Positions 10,360-21,840 of a stretch of DNA of 62,000 nucleotides are shown here, piece after piece. The notes below the pieces were generated by a model. It searched no databases and was not told the origin of the DNA. It saw only the letters and a list, made by a program, of their open reading frames with translations. The stretch's first letter is position 1. Each line of letters begins with the position of its first letter. The translations under genes and the position numbers were made by a program. Origin of the DNA: Adiantum capillus-veneris (Eukaryota; Streptophyta; Polypodiopsida; Polypodiales; Pteridaceae); assembly GCA_014529385.2 (NCBI GenBank), contig CM043960.1, forward strand, positions 33,992,396 to 34,054,395. Reading direction: 5' to 3'.

Positions 10360-10474
10360 TTCAAAGTGTATCCACATATGCATACATAGCCAATCCACAC
10401 AAACTAGTGCCAAAAATTCAAAGTGTATCCACATATGCATACATAGCCAATCCACACAAAACTAGTGCCAAAAA
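10360..10474 (+). repeat. 57-bp tandem duplication
   Basis: TTCAAAGTGTATCCACATAT ... CTAGTGCCAAAAA is repeated head to tail (10360-10416 and 10417-10474), differing by one inserted A. The high identity indicates a recent replication-slippage duplication. Confidence 0.9.
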
Positions 10475-10948
10475 TTTCTCTAAAATCCACATAGTCATAT
10501 ATGAGCACTAGAACCTGTGTTGTATACGTGGGGATAAACCTATGAGTAAAAGTTTGAAAAAGGCACACCCTACCTTGGCCAAAAAATCCATCAACCAAAA
10601 ATTAGAGAGACATAAATCCGTAAACACCACATGTAGCCGCATGTAGTAAATAATACCTTTGAGCTTTGCGCCCAAAAAAATTACAACTTTACAAGGTGGT
10701 CTGTCCAGCAGCCAATGCCACTTGTTGGGAAGTCTGCTCCAATATTGGCAGATCCATGTGTGTGTTGCATGTGTGGTCGAAGAATAGGTGAAAGGCGAGA
10801 AGAATCCAATGTCAAAGTGGGATATCAAAAGAGATAATCGATGGAGAGGATGCACTTTAGGAGAGCCAAGCGGCTCTCTCTCTCTTACTCTTGAAGTGAA
10901 GCTGAAGTACAGTCCGAGAGCCGATATTTGTGTGTGCATGTTTGAGAG

Positions 10949-10950
<2 letters not shown>

Positions 10951-11011
<61 letters not shown>
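10951..11011. repeat. (TC)n microsatellite
   Basis: Perfect TC run of about 61 bases, followed by TATGTGCACACATG. Confidence 0.97.
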
Positions 11012-11013
<2 letters not shown>

Positions 11014-11099
11014 GTGCACACATGGGATGACCATGCCAATAGCCAAATGGGGTGGTTGAAATTTGAACTCAAATTGGGCTAGTTGTTATGACACGCGAG

Positions 11100-11521
11100 T
11101 GTCCACGAGTGGTTTTTGTTCATGCTCGGCAGTTCATGCATATCATGGTCGAGCAAGAAGCAACATACCATGGGCACTTCCAATTGCGAGGCTAAGTACA
11201 AGGAAGTCTTCATAGATACGATTGAGTGTGTATGGATCAGATGCCTTATGGTAGATTTGGGTGTTGGATAGGACACTGCCAACATCGTCTACATTGACAG
11301 CCAGAGCACACTGTTAGTTGCAAGAAACCCAATTTTTCATGTTCGCACAAAGCACATTGAGGTGCATTATCACTATCATGGAGAGACTCTCAGCAGAAGA
11401 GATAAGCTTGGCTTATGTGCCAACACAAGACAACCTTGCAGATCTTTTCACAAAGGCATTGTCTCGTGAGAAGTGTGAAGCTTTCCGCAAAGCTTTGGGC
11501 TTACTCCTCTTTGTGGAATGA
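11100..11521 (+). pseudogene. Copia RNase H C-terminal remnant of an older element
   Basis: The plus strand encodes the end of a copia polyprotein with stops. A C-E-A-K-Y block and D-S-Q-S-T-L-L-V-A-R-N-P lead into H-V-R-T-K-H-I-E-V-H-Y-H-Y and then L-A-Y-V-P-T-Q-D-N-L-A-D-L-F-T-K-A-L, closing at TGA 11519. D-S-Q-S is the third acidic RNase H motif and A-D-L-F-T-K-A-L is the usual terminal block. A purine-rich CCCAGGGGGGATT (11585-11597) and TGTTACCATA follow, marking PPT and 3' LTR start. The sequence differs clearly from the other copias here, so it is a separate family. Confidence 0.8.
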
Positions 11522-11597
11522 TCAGGTCCTCATGCATGGCACTTTGCTATACTCTATGTGCCATCTCTCATTTAGTGCATCACTCCCAGGGGGGATT

Positions 11598-11607
11598 TGT
11601 TACCATA
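11598..11607 (+). repeat. Start of 3' LTR of the older copia (continues at 21841)
   Basis: TGTTACCATA follows the PPT. The LTR is interrupted here by the 10.2-kb copia insertion and resumes at 21841. CCATA (11603-11607) is the target duplicated by that insertion. Confidence 0.7.
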
Positions 11608-11810
11608 TGCTGGGATGGTAAAGCCCAATGTGTTGTGTCTAAGTGTTGGGCGGCCGGAGACTATCGGGAGCTAACATTGACCATTCATTCTACATAAAAG
11701 AATAAGGACTCATAACCCTAACACTATTGTGTTTGGAGTCCACCCAAACATGTGTCTCCTCTCTTCTCCATTGTTGCACACATACACACGCTCTCGCACG
11801 CGCTCTATTA
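11608..11810 (+). repeat. 5' LTR of outer copia
   Basis: About 202 bp, containing GGGCGGCCGGAGAC and ending near CGCTCTATTA, where the 3' copy ends CACTCTTCA. The terminal CA appears lost in this copy. Confidence 0.85.
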
Positions 11811-11813
11811 TAC

Positions 11814-11825
11814 TGGTATCAGAGC
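11814..11825 (+). promoter_or_regulatory. tRNA-Met primer-binding site
   Basis: TGGTATCAGAGC, the exact complement of the initiator tRNA-Met 3' end, lies 3-4 bases inside the 5' LTR. Confidence 0.9.
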
Positions 11826-12628
11826 TCAGGGATTGGGAGCACCGTTCGATCTCAACGGGGAGGCAAGCGAAGAAGCAGCAAAAACTGCAGTACATTTTTG
11901 CAGATCTATTTTGGCCTACCAAAACGTCTTCAACCAATTCTCACATTCGCTATCCAGTTTTTTGTCCTCTTCAACTTTGCAGAAGAAAGTTTTCTCAAAA
12001 TCTTCACCAATTTTGAGATACGTCACTCAAACTGCCTGTAGGTCGTGAAGTAGAAGCTGCAGATTTTTACATATCTGTTTTGATATGTAAAAACAACTTA
12101 TTTCAAGTCCATTCCCACTACCCCAACCGTTTTCGCGTGATCTATGACTTTGCAGAAGGAAGTTTGTGCAAATTTTGCAAAGTTTGAGAGATATTCAGTT
12201 CAGACAGCATGGTGGTCTACCCTCGTCGGTTCTTCTACGTACAGGTTTCGTTCCAGACTCTTTTTGCAATGTCTGTCACATGCATATTTGATGTAAGGTC
12301 TTGAGTGTCTGTTATATCAGACAAACCGTCGCACGCGGTTACAGAAAAGGGTTTCTGTGGTTGATGTAAGATCTTATGCGGTTTATGTATTGTGATGGAA
12401 ATATGCAAAGACTGTTGTTGAGGGTCGTGGTAAGGTTTTATTGAGCTGGGCGATTCTCAAATGTGGAGATCCTTTTGGTGATACAGGTTTTGGAGTGAGC
12501 CCCCGACATCCCCATAGTTTCGGCATCGACATAGGATGTATGTTTTGAAGTCGCGGAGCGGAGCGTGGGTCGACTCTCTCTCTCTCACACACACACAGTG
12601 AGCTTACACAGTACAGTACGCAGAGAGA
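11826..12628 (+). other. Leader of outer copia, first part
   Basis: This is untranslated leader between the primer site and gag; it continues at 17268 after the nested insertion. It has no supported ORF. A short (TC)n/(CA)n tract lies at 12573-12597. Confidence 0.6.
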
Positions 12629-12764
12629 TGTTAGAAGGGTTATCTCCCAAATCCTTAGTATTCACAAAGAATATGTTAGTATATACAAAGAGTTAGAGGT
12701 AAGTGAGTTAGGCGGGCGGCCGGCCATATCCGCATAAGAGGCCACTTGGGCTTTAATCCCAACA
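12629..12764 (-). repeat. 3' LTR of inner copia
   Basis: 136 bp, identical to 17132-17267. Contains the GC-rich block GGCGGGCGGCCGGCC (plus strand). Confidence 0.92.
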
Positions 12765-12779
12765 ACCTCCCACTTAAAG
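12765..12779 (-). promoter_or_regulatory. Polypurine tract of inner copia
   Basis: Minus strand CTTTAAGTGGGAGGT immediately before the 3' LTR. Confidence 0.85.
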
Positions 12780-12845
12780 TCCAATGTGGCACTTTAAGTA
12801 ACTGTAAATCTATGAACATAAATGCACAAAGATTTACATGGCTGC

Positions 12846-15800
12846 CATCTATCCAATGCCCAATAACTCACGACAATGCACAAAGCCCTCTCCTGGAAGT
12901 CCCTTTGTGAGTAGATCAGCAGGATTGTCCTTGGTGTGGATCTTCAGCAGTTGTATCTGCTTGTCTTCAAGTACTTCCCTAATGAAGTGATACTTCACAT
13001 CAATATGCTTAGTCTTCGAATGGAACACTGGATTCTTTGCCAATTGTATAGCACTTTGACTATCACAATATAACTCTGGCATATCTGCATTGATTCCCAA
13101 GTCTGCAACCAATCTACCAAGCCAAATAGCTTCTTTGCATGCCTCATTTGCTGCAACATACTCAGCTTCTGTAGTAGACTGCGTAACACAATCTTGTAAT
13201 CGAGATCGCCATGATATGGCACCTCCAGCCAATGTAAAGACATAGCCTGATGTAGATCTCCTCTTATCCAAGTCTCCTGCATAATCTGAGTCAGTGTATC
13301 CTCTGACACTCAAATCCTGACTACCATAGCATATGCGCATACTCTTTGTATGTTTTAAGTATCTCATGATACCTTTCACTGCCTCCCAATGTTTCTTGCC
13401 GGGATTTGACATATATCTGCTAACCACTCCCACTGCAAATGCAATATCCGGACGTGTAGCAATCATTGCATACATCAAACTACCCACTGCAGACGCATAT
13501 GGAATCTTATCCATTTCAGCCTTTTCTTCCTCAGACACAGGACAATCTTGTTTGCTAACTTTCACATATGGTGGCAATGGAACACTCAATGCCTTTCCCT
13601 TCTCCATATTGAAACGTTGCAAAACCTTGTCAATATACTCTGTTTGAGATAACCAAATCAACTTCTTTGATCTGTCTCTCTCAATGCGCATACCAAGTAT
13701 ATGACTTGCCTCACCCATGTCTTTCATGTCAAACGATTTGGCCATCTTTGACTTCAAAGCTGAAATTTCTTCCAAGTGTTTGCCAGCAATCAACATGTCA
13801 TCCACATACAAAATAAGGATCAGCCAACTGCCATCCTTAGCCTTCTTTGTATATAGACAGTGATCGAACTCACTACGTTTGTAGCCTTGAGAAAGCATAA
13901 ACTGGTGGAACTTATGGTACCATGCCCTCGGTGATTGTTTTAAGCCATAAAGACTCTTTAACAACTGGCATACCAAATGTTCCATGCCTTTCTCAACAAA
14001 CCCTTCTGGCTGCTGCATGTAAATTTCCACATCTAAATCACCATGCAAGAACGCTGTCTTGACATCCATTTGGTGCAACACCAAATCCAATATAGCAACC
14101 AATGCAAGAAAGCATCTCAATGTAGTCATCTTGACCACTGGAGAGAAGACTTCATCAAAGTCAACGCCTTGTTCTTGCTTAAAGCCCTTGGCAACAAGCC
14201 TTGCTTTGTACTTTGGCTGACTATCATGAGCGGTGATCTTATACCTGTAAACCCATTTACAAGGTAGAGCCTTTTTGCCCTGTGGTAATTTAACCAACTT
14301 CCATGTCTGGTTTTTATGCAGAGCTGTCATCTCTGACTGCATGGCCAACTGCCATTTTTTCGAGTCAACCACTTGTAATGCTTCCTTGTAACAAGATGGT
14401 TCTCCGCAATCTGTGAGCATGACATAATTTAGAGATGGCATATAACGATCAGGTGGTTTGGAGACACGCTCAGAACGTCTCACCACAACTGATTCTGCCT
14501 CTCTAGCCACTATAGGCTGTTCCTGAGCCTGACCATGCTGTCTTGATGTGCTAGCACTAGGTCCATCTTCCCTGAAGACAACTCTTCTGATCTCCTCTGT
14601 CTTCTCTGGCTTAGCGTGAAACTTGGCTTCATTGAAATGCACATCATTGCTACGAATAAGCTTTCTGGACTCAGGATCCCAAAGCCGGTAACCCATCTCG
14701 CCCGATTCTCCGTAGCCAAGAAATATACACTTCTTGCTCTTTGGTTCTAACTTATTTCTGAACTCCTTAGGAATATGGCTATAAGCTTCACAACCAAAGA
14801 CTCTGAGATGCTTATACGAAGGTGCCTTGCCTGTCCATAGCATCTCGGCCACTGCACTCTTATCCAGAACCCTACTAGGAGACCTGTTGATCAAATGGAC
14901 TGCTGTAGCCACTGCTTCCGCCCAAAATCCATCAGGCAACTCAGCATTTGACAACATGCTTCTGACCTTCTCTTGTATGGTCCTATTCATACGTTCTGCA
15001 ACCCCATTCTGTGAAGGATTATATGGTGCAGTAAGTTCCCGCTTAATCCCTTTTTCTTGACAAAAGTCTTGAAAAGCTTTGGAAACGTACTCTCCACCAT
15101 TGTCAGTTCTCAAGCACTTCAGCTTCTGACCACTCTGATTCTCCACCAGCTGCAAGAATGTCTTAAAGACCTTGAGCACCTCATCCTTGTGCTTCAAGAA
15201 GTAAACCCATACTTTGCGAGAATTGTCATCTATGAATGTACAAAAGTACGCTGCTCCCCCTAGTGACAAACTAGGCATTGGTCCGCATAGGTCACTGTGT
15301 ACAAGAGCTAACCGTTCGTCCCTACGATTCCTCTTTGATCTGTGCGGTTCCTGTGTTTGCTTACCATAAACACAATGCTCACAAAACTCGAAATCTTGAA
15401 ATGAAAAGCCAGGCAAATAACCATAATGAGAAAGTATTTCCATTCCTCTTTTTGACATATGTCCCAACCTACGATGCCACAGTGACACACTTGGCTGCTC
15501 AATCACATTAATTACATGGTTTTTAACCTCTGAAACATGTAAAGTGTACAGAGTTCCTGACTTGCTGCCATGTGCTACAGTCATCGAACCTTTGGAGATC
15601 TTCCAAGCGCTGTTCCCAAAAACTGTCACATAACCCGCATCATCCAACTTCCCTATACTAATCAAGCTCTTTCGGATTGCTGGAACATGTCTGACATTCT
15701 TGAGCCATAAAGAAGAGCCATTCTGAAACTTCAACTGCACATCTCCCACTCCAAGTATGTCACAAACCTGCTCATTGCCAAGTCTGACATAGTCTTTAGT

Positions 15801-16601
15801 AGCCACATATGATGTAAACCACTCTTTGTGCGGAGAAACATGTAAAGATGCCCCTGAGTCGATAATCCAATCACTCATAGCATGTCCATCCTCTGCAGTC
15901 AAGAAAACAGAATCAAGATTGCTTGTAAGGAAGATGTCACCAGCTGCTATACCAGAATCACTGTCTGAACCAGATCCTGTGACATTCACCTCTTCAATCT
16001 TCACTGAACTCTTCTTTTCATCTTGCTCAGAACTCTTTGTTTTGCCTTTTTCTTGTTTCCACTTCGTACAGTCTCGCTTCATGTGACCCTTCTTGCCACA
16101 ATGGTAGCATTCTATGTCATCCTTTGACTTCGAATCACGAGACTTACTTCGGTTTTGTGCCTTCTTACCCTTCTTCTCTTTAAACTGTTGTCTCCCTCGA
16201 ACGACCAAAGCACTGTTGCCTTTGCCTTTGTCAATGTTCTTCCTGTTCACTTCCTCTGTGAGCAAGCTGCCTTCTACATTGGCACTTGTAAGACCTTCTG
16301 GCGCGACAGAATTACTTAACGCTGTACGAAAAGTATCCCAACTGTCTGGCAAAGTGATTAAGAGAAACATAGCCTTCACTGAATCTGGAAAGACTATCTC
16401 TTGTGCTGTTAACTGGCTGAAAATTGAGTGAAATTCATTCAGATGATTTGACATGGCTGTCCCTTCCTTCATCTTCAAATCCACCAATTTCTTGAGCCAG
16501 TAAATCTGAGAAGCAGCACTTTGTTTCTCGTACATATCACATAGCTTTTGCCATACGCCATACGCTGTAGTCTCTTCTGCTACGTTGAAGTAAACATTTT
16601 C
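12846..16601 (-). CDS. Copia gag-pol polyprotein, uninterrupted but missing gag N-terminus
   Basis: A single 1228-codon frame from the first Met (16535), open a further 22 codons upstream to the rearrangement. Numbered from that Met: gag helices 1-95; CCHC knuckle C-Y-H-C-G-K-K-G-H-M-K-R-D-C 143-156; protease D-S-G 226-228; GAG-pre-integrase with H-R-R-L-G-H about 354-359 and C-x2-C at 385-388; integrase D415, D478, E514 with the standard 35-residue D-E spacing; RT F-L-H-G-D about 829-833 and catalytic Y-V-D-D 910-913; RNase H D1082, E1125, D1158; terminal P-A-D-L-L-T-K. All catalytic residues are present. It should yield the enzymes but, lacking primer site and gag N-terminus, is probably not autonomous. 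Confidence 0.92.
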
Positions 16602-17130
16602 TGCCAGTTGTTAAAGAGTCTTTATGGCTTAAAACAATCACCGAGGGCATGGTACCATAAGTTCCACCAGTTTATGCTTTCTCAAGGCTACAAACGTAGT
16701 GAGTTCGATCACTGTCTATATACAAAGAAGGCTAAGGATGGCAGTTGGCTGATCCTTATTTTGTATGTGGATGACATGTTGATTGCTGGCAAACACTTGG
16801 AAGAAATTTCAGCTTTGAAGTCAAAGATGGCCAAATCGTTTGACATGAAAGACATGGGTGAGGCAAGTCATATACTTGGTATGCGCATTGAGAGAGACAG
16901 ATCAAAGAAGTTGATTTGGTTATCTCAAACAGAGTATATTGACAAGGTTTTGCAACGTTTCAATATGGAGAAGGGAAAGGCATTGAGTGTTCCATTGCCA
17001 CCATATGTGAAAGTTAGCAAACAAGATTGTCCTGTGTCTGAGGAAGAAAAGGCTGAAATGGATAAGATTCCATATGCGTCTGCAGTGGGTAGTTTGATGT
17101 ATGCAATGATTGCTACACGTCCGGATATTG
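16602..17130 (+). repeat. 529-bp inverted duplication of the inner copia's own RT
   Basis: The plus strand here repeats, without indels, the reverse complement of 13442-13970, encoding the same residues from C-Q-L-L-K-S-L-Y-G-L-K-Q through Y-V-D-D to A-T-R-P-D-I. The breakpoint at 16602 falls inside the gag codon string, with CTGCCAG/TGCCAG microhomology. The other lies one base from the LTR. It replaces leader and gag N-terminus. Confidence 0.93.
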
Positions 17131-17131
17131 A

Positions 17132-17267
17132 TGTTAGAAGGGTTATCTCCCAAATCCTTAGTATTCACAAAGAATATGTTAGTATATACAAAGAGTTAGA
17201 GGTAAGTGAGTTAGGCGGGCGGCCGGCCATATCCGCATAAGAGGCCACTTGGGCTTTAATCCCAACA
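17132..17267 (-). repeat. 5' LTR of inner copia
   Basis: 136 bp, identical to 12629-12764, beginning TGTTGGGATTAAAGCCC on the minus strand. No primer-binding site follows it. Confidence 0.92.
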
Positions 17268-17572
17268 TGTTTATGTCGTTAGTGCAGTATTAGTGTGCAT
17301 CTGCTGACCCGCCATTGTTGGCATTGCTATCATCTTTATGCGTATGCCTTTGACAATGTTCAGTTGGTCAGAGACACTCTTCTAGAGTTGGAGACATTGA
17401 CAACGACAGCTCTTTATGATTTTATCTTGCCGGTCTAGCCACTTTGATCATTGTACACATTTGTTTTGGGTTCATAAGTCAGTTTTGCAAGGGAGACTCT
17501 GCCGAAATTTTTCAGGTTTTCTATCATCTTCTTTAGTGGAGCAGATCTATCACTTTTGTTCCTTGTCGAGTG
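17268..17572 (+). other. Leader of outer copia, second part
   Basis: Continuation of the outer copia leader up to the gag ATG. No ORF of note. Confidence 0.6.
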
Positions 17573-20500
17573 ATGGCTTCATCATCGGAGAACTCTTTGT
17601 TCAACATTGAGAAGTTAGATGGCACTAACTTCCCATTTTGGAAGGAACAAATTTACAATGTCTTAGTACAGAAGAAGCAGATCCGGTCAATAAAGATGAA
17701 GGGGATAAAGCCTGAGGATATGGATGAGTATGACTGGGAGGAGTTGGATGAGCTTGCCAAGTCCACCATCATACTGACTTTGTCAAAGAATGTGTACTTC
17801 AATGTGAACATGGAAAAGACTAGTTATGAGATGTGGAAGAAGTTATGTGACCTGTATGAGAAGCAAAGTGCAGCATCACAGGTTTATTGGCTGAAAAAGT
17901 TAGTTGATTTGAAGATAGATGAGGGCACACCCATGTGCAACCATCTCAATGAGTTCAACACAATTTTCAGTCAGCTTTCGACGCAGGGAGTCAATTTCGA
18001 CAATTCGGTCAAAGCAATGTTCTTGTTAGTTACGCTGCTAGAAAGTTGGGATACTTTTCGCACAGCCATAAGTAACTCAGCACCTCCTGATGGTTTAACA
18101 TGTACTGATGTTGAGGGCAGTTTGCTTACTGAAGAAGTTAGCAGGAAGAATATTGATACTCGTGGTACTAGCAATGCTCTCGTTGTTCGTGGTCGATCAC
18201 AAGAAAAGGGCAAGCAGAATCATAGAGGAAAATCTCGTAGCAAATTACGTGGCCGAAAAGACATTGAGTGCTATCATTGTCACAAAAGGGGTCATATGAA
18301 GAAAGACTGTCGAAAGTGGAAACAAGAGAAAGGTAAAGACAAGAAGTCGAAAGAAGGCAAGACTAAGGAAAGCAGTATAAAGATTGAAGAGATCAACGAT
18401 GTTTTTGTTGAAGATTCTGATGGAGATATTTATCTCACATCTGCCATGGATTCAGCATTTTTGGTTGTCACTGATGACTATGCTTTACAGGATTGGGTTA
18501 TTGACTCAGGTGCATCGTTTCATGTGACTCCTCACAGAGAGTGGTTCAGTACATATGATGCAGCCCGTAAAGGTCGTGTTCGTCTTGGCAATGATTTTGC
18601 TTGTGACATAGTTGGTGTCGGCGATGTGCAACTGGAATTTCAGAATGGTTCTTCATTCATGCTCAAGAATGTGAGACATGTGCCGAAGCTTACCAAAAGC
18701 TTGATTAGTACAGGACAATTGGATGACGCAGGATATTACTGCACATTTGGTGATAGTTCGTGGAATATCACCAAAGGTTCTTTAGTGGTAGCACATGGTT
18801 CAAAGTCTGGGACTTTGTACATGCTACATGTATCCAATGTTAAAAACCATGTAATTTGTGTAACCGAGCAGCCAAGTGTTTCTTTGTGGCATCGCAGGTT
18901 AGGACATATGTCTCAAAAGGGAATGAAAATCTTATCTCGTTTTGGTTATGTGCCTGGCTTCAATTTCTTAGACTTTTTAGTTTGTGAGCATTGTCTTTAT
19001 TGTAAACAAACATAGTCACCACACAAAAGGGGAAGCACTCGAAAAAGTGAGCCATTAGAGTTAGTGCATAGTGATGTCTGTGGACCTATGCCTAACGTAT
19101 CCATGGGAGGTTCATTGTACTTTGTTACATTCATTGATGACTTCTCAAGTAAAGTATGGGTATATCCTCTCAGGAAGAAGGATGAAGTTCTTTAAAAATT
19201 TCAGAATTTTGTGGCATTAGTGGAGAATCAGTCTGGCAAGAAAGTAAAGTGCTTGAGGTCAGACTATGGTGGTGAGTATGTCACTAAAGCCTTTCAAAAT
19301 TTTTGTGATTTCAAAGGCATCAAAAGAGAGTTGACTGCTCCATATAAACCTCCACAAAATGGTGTTGCTAAGAGGATGAATCGTACCATACAAAAGAAGT
19401 TACGTAGCATGTTGTCTAATGTAGAGTTGCCTAATGGACTTTGGGCGAAAGAGTTAGCAACTCCTGTCCATGTTATTAATAGATCTCCTAACAAGGCTTT
19501 AGATGAGAAGGTACCTAAAGAGCTTTGGTCTGGGAAGCCACCTTCTTACAAGCATCTTAAAGTCTTTGGCTATGAAACGTATTGCCATGTTTCAAAGGAG
19601 TTTCAAAGCAAGTTGGCTCCTAAGTCAAATAAATGCATATTTCTTGGCTATGGCAATCCTGGCGAGATGGGATTTCGGTTATGGGATCCTGAAGCTAAAA
19701 AGATAGTTCGGAGTAATGACATATACTTCAATGAAGAAAAGATGCATAAGAAGCCTGTGCATACAGTGGAGTCAAGAGAATTATCTTCCAAGAAGATGGA
19801 ATTGTCCACAATAGGGCTGAAGTGCCTAATGTCAGACAACAAGTACAGAATCCTCCTGCAGTACAAGCTGTTGTTGAGGGACAACCGGCACAAGCAGTTA
19901 TTAGAAGGTCTACAAGAGTTTCAAGGCCTCCTGATAGATTTACTCCCTCATTGGACTACATTATATTGACAGATTGTGGAGAGCCTTCCTGCCTATAAGG
20001 AAGCCATGTCAATGGATGACAAGGCAAAGTGGGAGAAAGCTATTCAATCAGAAATGGACTCGTTGCATAAGAATCAACCTTGGAAGTTGGTTCGGTTGCC
20101 TAAAGGTAAAAAGGCATTACCATGCAAATGGGTGTACAAGCAAAAAATTACACCTCATGATAATAAACCCAAGTACAAGGCACGACTTGTTTCTAAAGGA
20201 TTTAAGCAGCAGCAGCAGGGTATTGACTTTGATGAGATCTTTTCTCCGGTTGTCAAGATGACTACTCTGCGGTGTGTACTTGCATTGGTTGCTAAAGACG
20301 ACATGGAACTTGACCAGATGGATGTCAAGACGGCGTTCTTGCATGGTGATCTTCGAGAAGAAGTTTATATGCAGCAACCAGAAGGTTTTGTTGAGAAGGG
20401 CAATGAAGACTTGGTGTGTCAGTTAGAAAAGACTCTTTATGGTAAAACAGTCCTCAAGGGAGTGGTATCGTAAATTCTACTCGTTCATGCTCTCTCAAGG

Positions 20501-21536
20501 CTACAAACGTAGTAGTATGGACCATTGCCCCTACACTAAGCGAGCTAACGATGGTAGTGTGCTGATTTTGGTCCTTTATGTGGATGACATGTTAATTGCC
20601 GGGAAATGTAGAGATGAGATTTCAGCCTTGAAGTCAGAGTTATATGCAAACTTTGAAATGAAAGACATGGGTGAAGCAAGCCATATCCTTGGCATGCGCA
20701 TTAAGCGAGACAGATGCAAGAAATTGGTCTATTTGTCTCAATCTGAGTACATTGCTAAAGTGCTCAAGCATTTCAATATGGAGAAGGGGAAGGCATTGAG
20801 TACTCCATTGCCTCCATATGTGAAACTTTCTAAAAATGATTGCCCTAAGTCTGAAGAGGAAAAGGCTGAAATGGCCCAAGTGCCTTATTCATCTGTAGTT
20901 GGGAGTTTGATGTATGCTATGATTGCTACACATCCTGATATTGCTTTTGCAGTGGGAGTTGTTAGCAGATATATGTCAAATCCAGGCAAGAAACATAGGG
21001 AGGCAGTGAAAGGGGTTATGTGATATTTGAATGGTACAAAAGACATGTGCATTTGCTTTGGAAGAAAGGAAGCATGTGTAATTGGTTACACGGATGCATA
21101 TTATGCAGGACACTTGGACAAGAGAAGGTCCACTTCAGGCTATGTTTTTGAATTCACTGGAGGTGCAGTTTCATGGCGATCTTGTTTGCAAGATTGTGTT
21201 ACCTTGTCTACTAAAGAGGCTAAATATATTGCAGCTTCAGAAGCTTGCAAGGAATCTATATGGCTTGGTCGGCTGGTGGGAGACTTGGGAATCAATGTTG
21301 AGATGCAGGTGTTACATTGTGATAGCCAAAGCGCTATACAATTGGCAAAGAATTGAGTGTTTCATGCAAAGACAAAGCATATGGATGTGAAGTATCACTT
21401 CATTCATGAGGTGCTTGAGGACAAGCGATTGCAGCTTGCCAAGATTCACATCACTGAAAACCCTATTGATCTTCTAACAAAGGCCTTACCTCCAGAGCGG
21501 TTTGCACATTGTCGGGCACTCATGGGCATTGGGTAG
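17573..21536 (+). pseudogene. Outer copia gag-pol polyprotein (multiple lesions)
   Basis: The start ATGGCTTCATCATCGG at 17573 opens a gag with the UBN2-type F-N-I-E-K-L-D-G-T-N-F-P-F-W-K motif. It is followed by the CCHC knuckle C-Y-H-C-H-K-R-G-H-M-K-K-D-C (about 18270), protease V-I-D-S-G-A-S (about 18500), the H-R-R-L-G-H pre-integrase, integrase (H-S-D about 19067, D near 19263, E mutated to K in G-V-A-K-R-M), RT with Y-V-D-D (about 20579) and RNase H (Y-T-D-A, D-S-Q-S). Lesions: TAG at about 19013, TAA at about 19193, frameshifts near 19770 and 20440, TGA at about 21021, TGA at about 21354. The integrase E-to-K change alone would inactivate it. Confidence 0.9.
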
Positions 21537-21633
21537 ATGATCATGGTCATTGTCTACCTATATTGTATATATATATATATATATATACATTGTCACCCAA
21601 GCTTAAAGGCACATTGTCCTTTAAGTGGGAGGT
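21537..21633 (+). promoter_or_regulatory. 3' untranslated region with (TA)n and polypurine tract
   Basis: After the gag-pol stop there is a (TA)n run (21566-21587), then AAAGGCACATTGTCCTTTAAGTGGGAGG; the purine-rich end is the PPT directly before the 3' LTR. Confidence 0.8.
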
Positions 21634-21835
21634 TGTTGGGGTGGTAAAGCCCAATGTGCCGCGCCTAAGTGTTGGGCGGCCGGAGACTACCGGGAACTAA
21701 CACTGACCATTCATTCTACATAAAAGAATAAGGACTCATAACCCTAACACTATTGTGTTTGGAGTCCACCCAAAACTGTGTCTCCTCTCTTCTCCATTGC
21801 TGCACACATACACATGCTCTCGCATGCACTCTTCA
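21634..21835 (+). repeat. 3' LTR of outer copia
   Basis: 202 bp, TGTTGGGGTGG ... CACTCTTCA, followed by the target duplication CCATA. Confidence 0.88.
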
Positions 21836-21840
21836 CCATA

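Larger units (their letters stand above)
12629..17267 (-). mobile_element. Young Ty1/copia with identical LTRs and rearranged 5' end (inner copia)
   Basis: LTRs at 12629-12764 and 17132-17267 are 136 bp and, by reading, identical. The minus strand starts TGTTGGGATTAAAGCCC and ends TTCTAACA. A PPT (12765-12779) precedes the 3' LTR. The gag-pol frame is open to the end, but the primer site, leader and first roughly 100 gag codons are missing. They are replaced by a 529-bp inverted copy of the element's own RT (16602-17130), one base from the 5' LTR. No target-site duplication is visible (AGAGA versus TGTTT). Identical LTRs mean very recent formation, or an assembly or recombination event. Confidence 0.9.
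11608..21835 (+). mobile_element. Complete but decayed Ty1/copia retrotransposon (outer copia)
   Basis: Two related LTRs (11608-11810 and 21634-21835, about 202 bp) start TGCTGGGATGG/TGTTGGGGTGG. They are flanked by the 5-bp target duplication CCATA (11603-11607 and 21836-21840). A tRNA-Met primer site follows the 5' LTR, a full gag-pol order follows, and a PPT precedes the 3' LTR. LTRs differ at about 15 or more sites, mostly C/T or G/A, so it is the oldest of the complete copias here. The leader is interrupted by the younger minus-strand copia at 12629-17267. It lies inside the 3' LTR of an older copia. Confidence 0.9.

Noticed and set aside
16548-17240. A separate plus-strand RT gene
   Set aside because: It is an inverted duplicate of the inner copia's RT fused to leftover gag and LTR sequence, not an independent gene.
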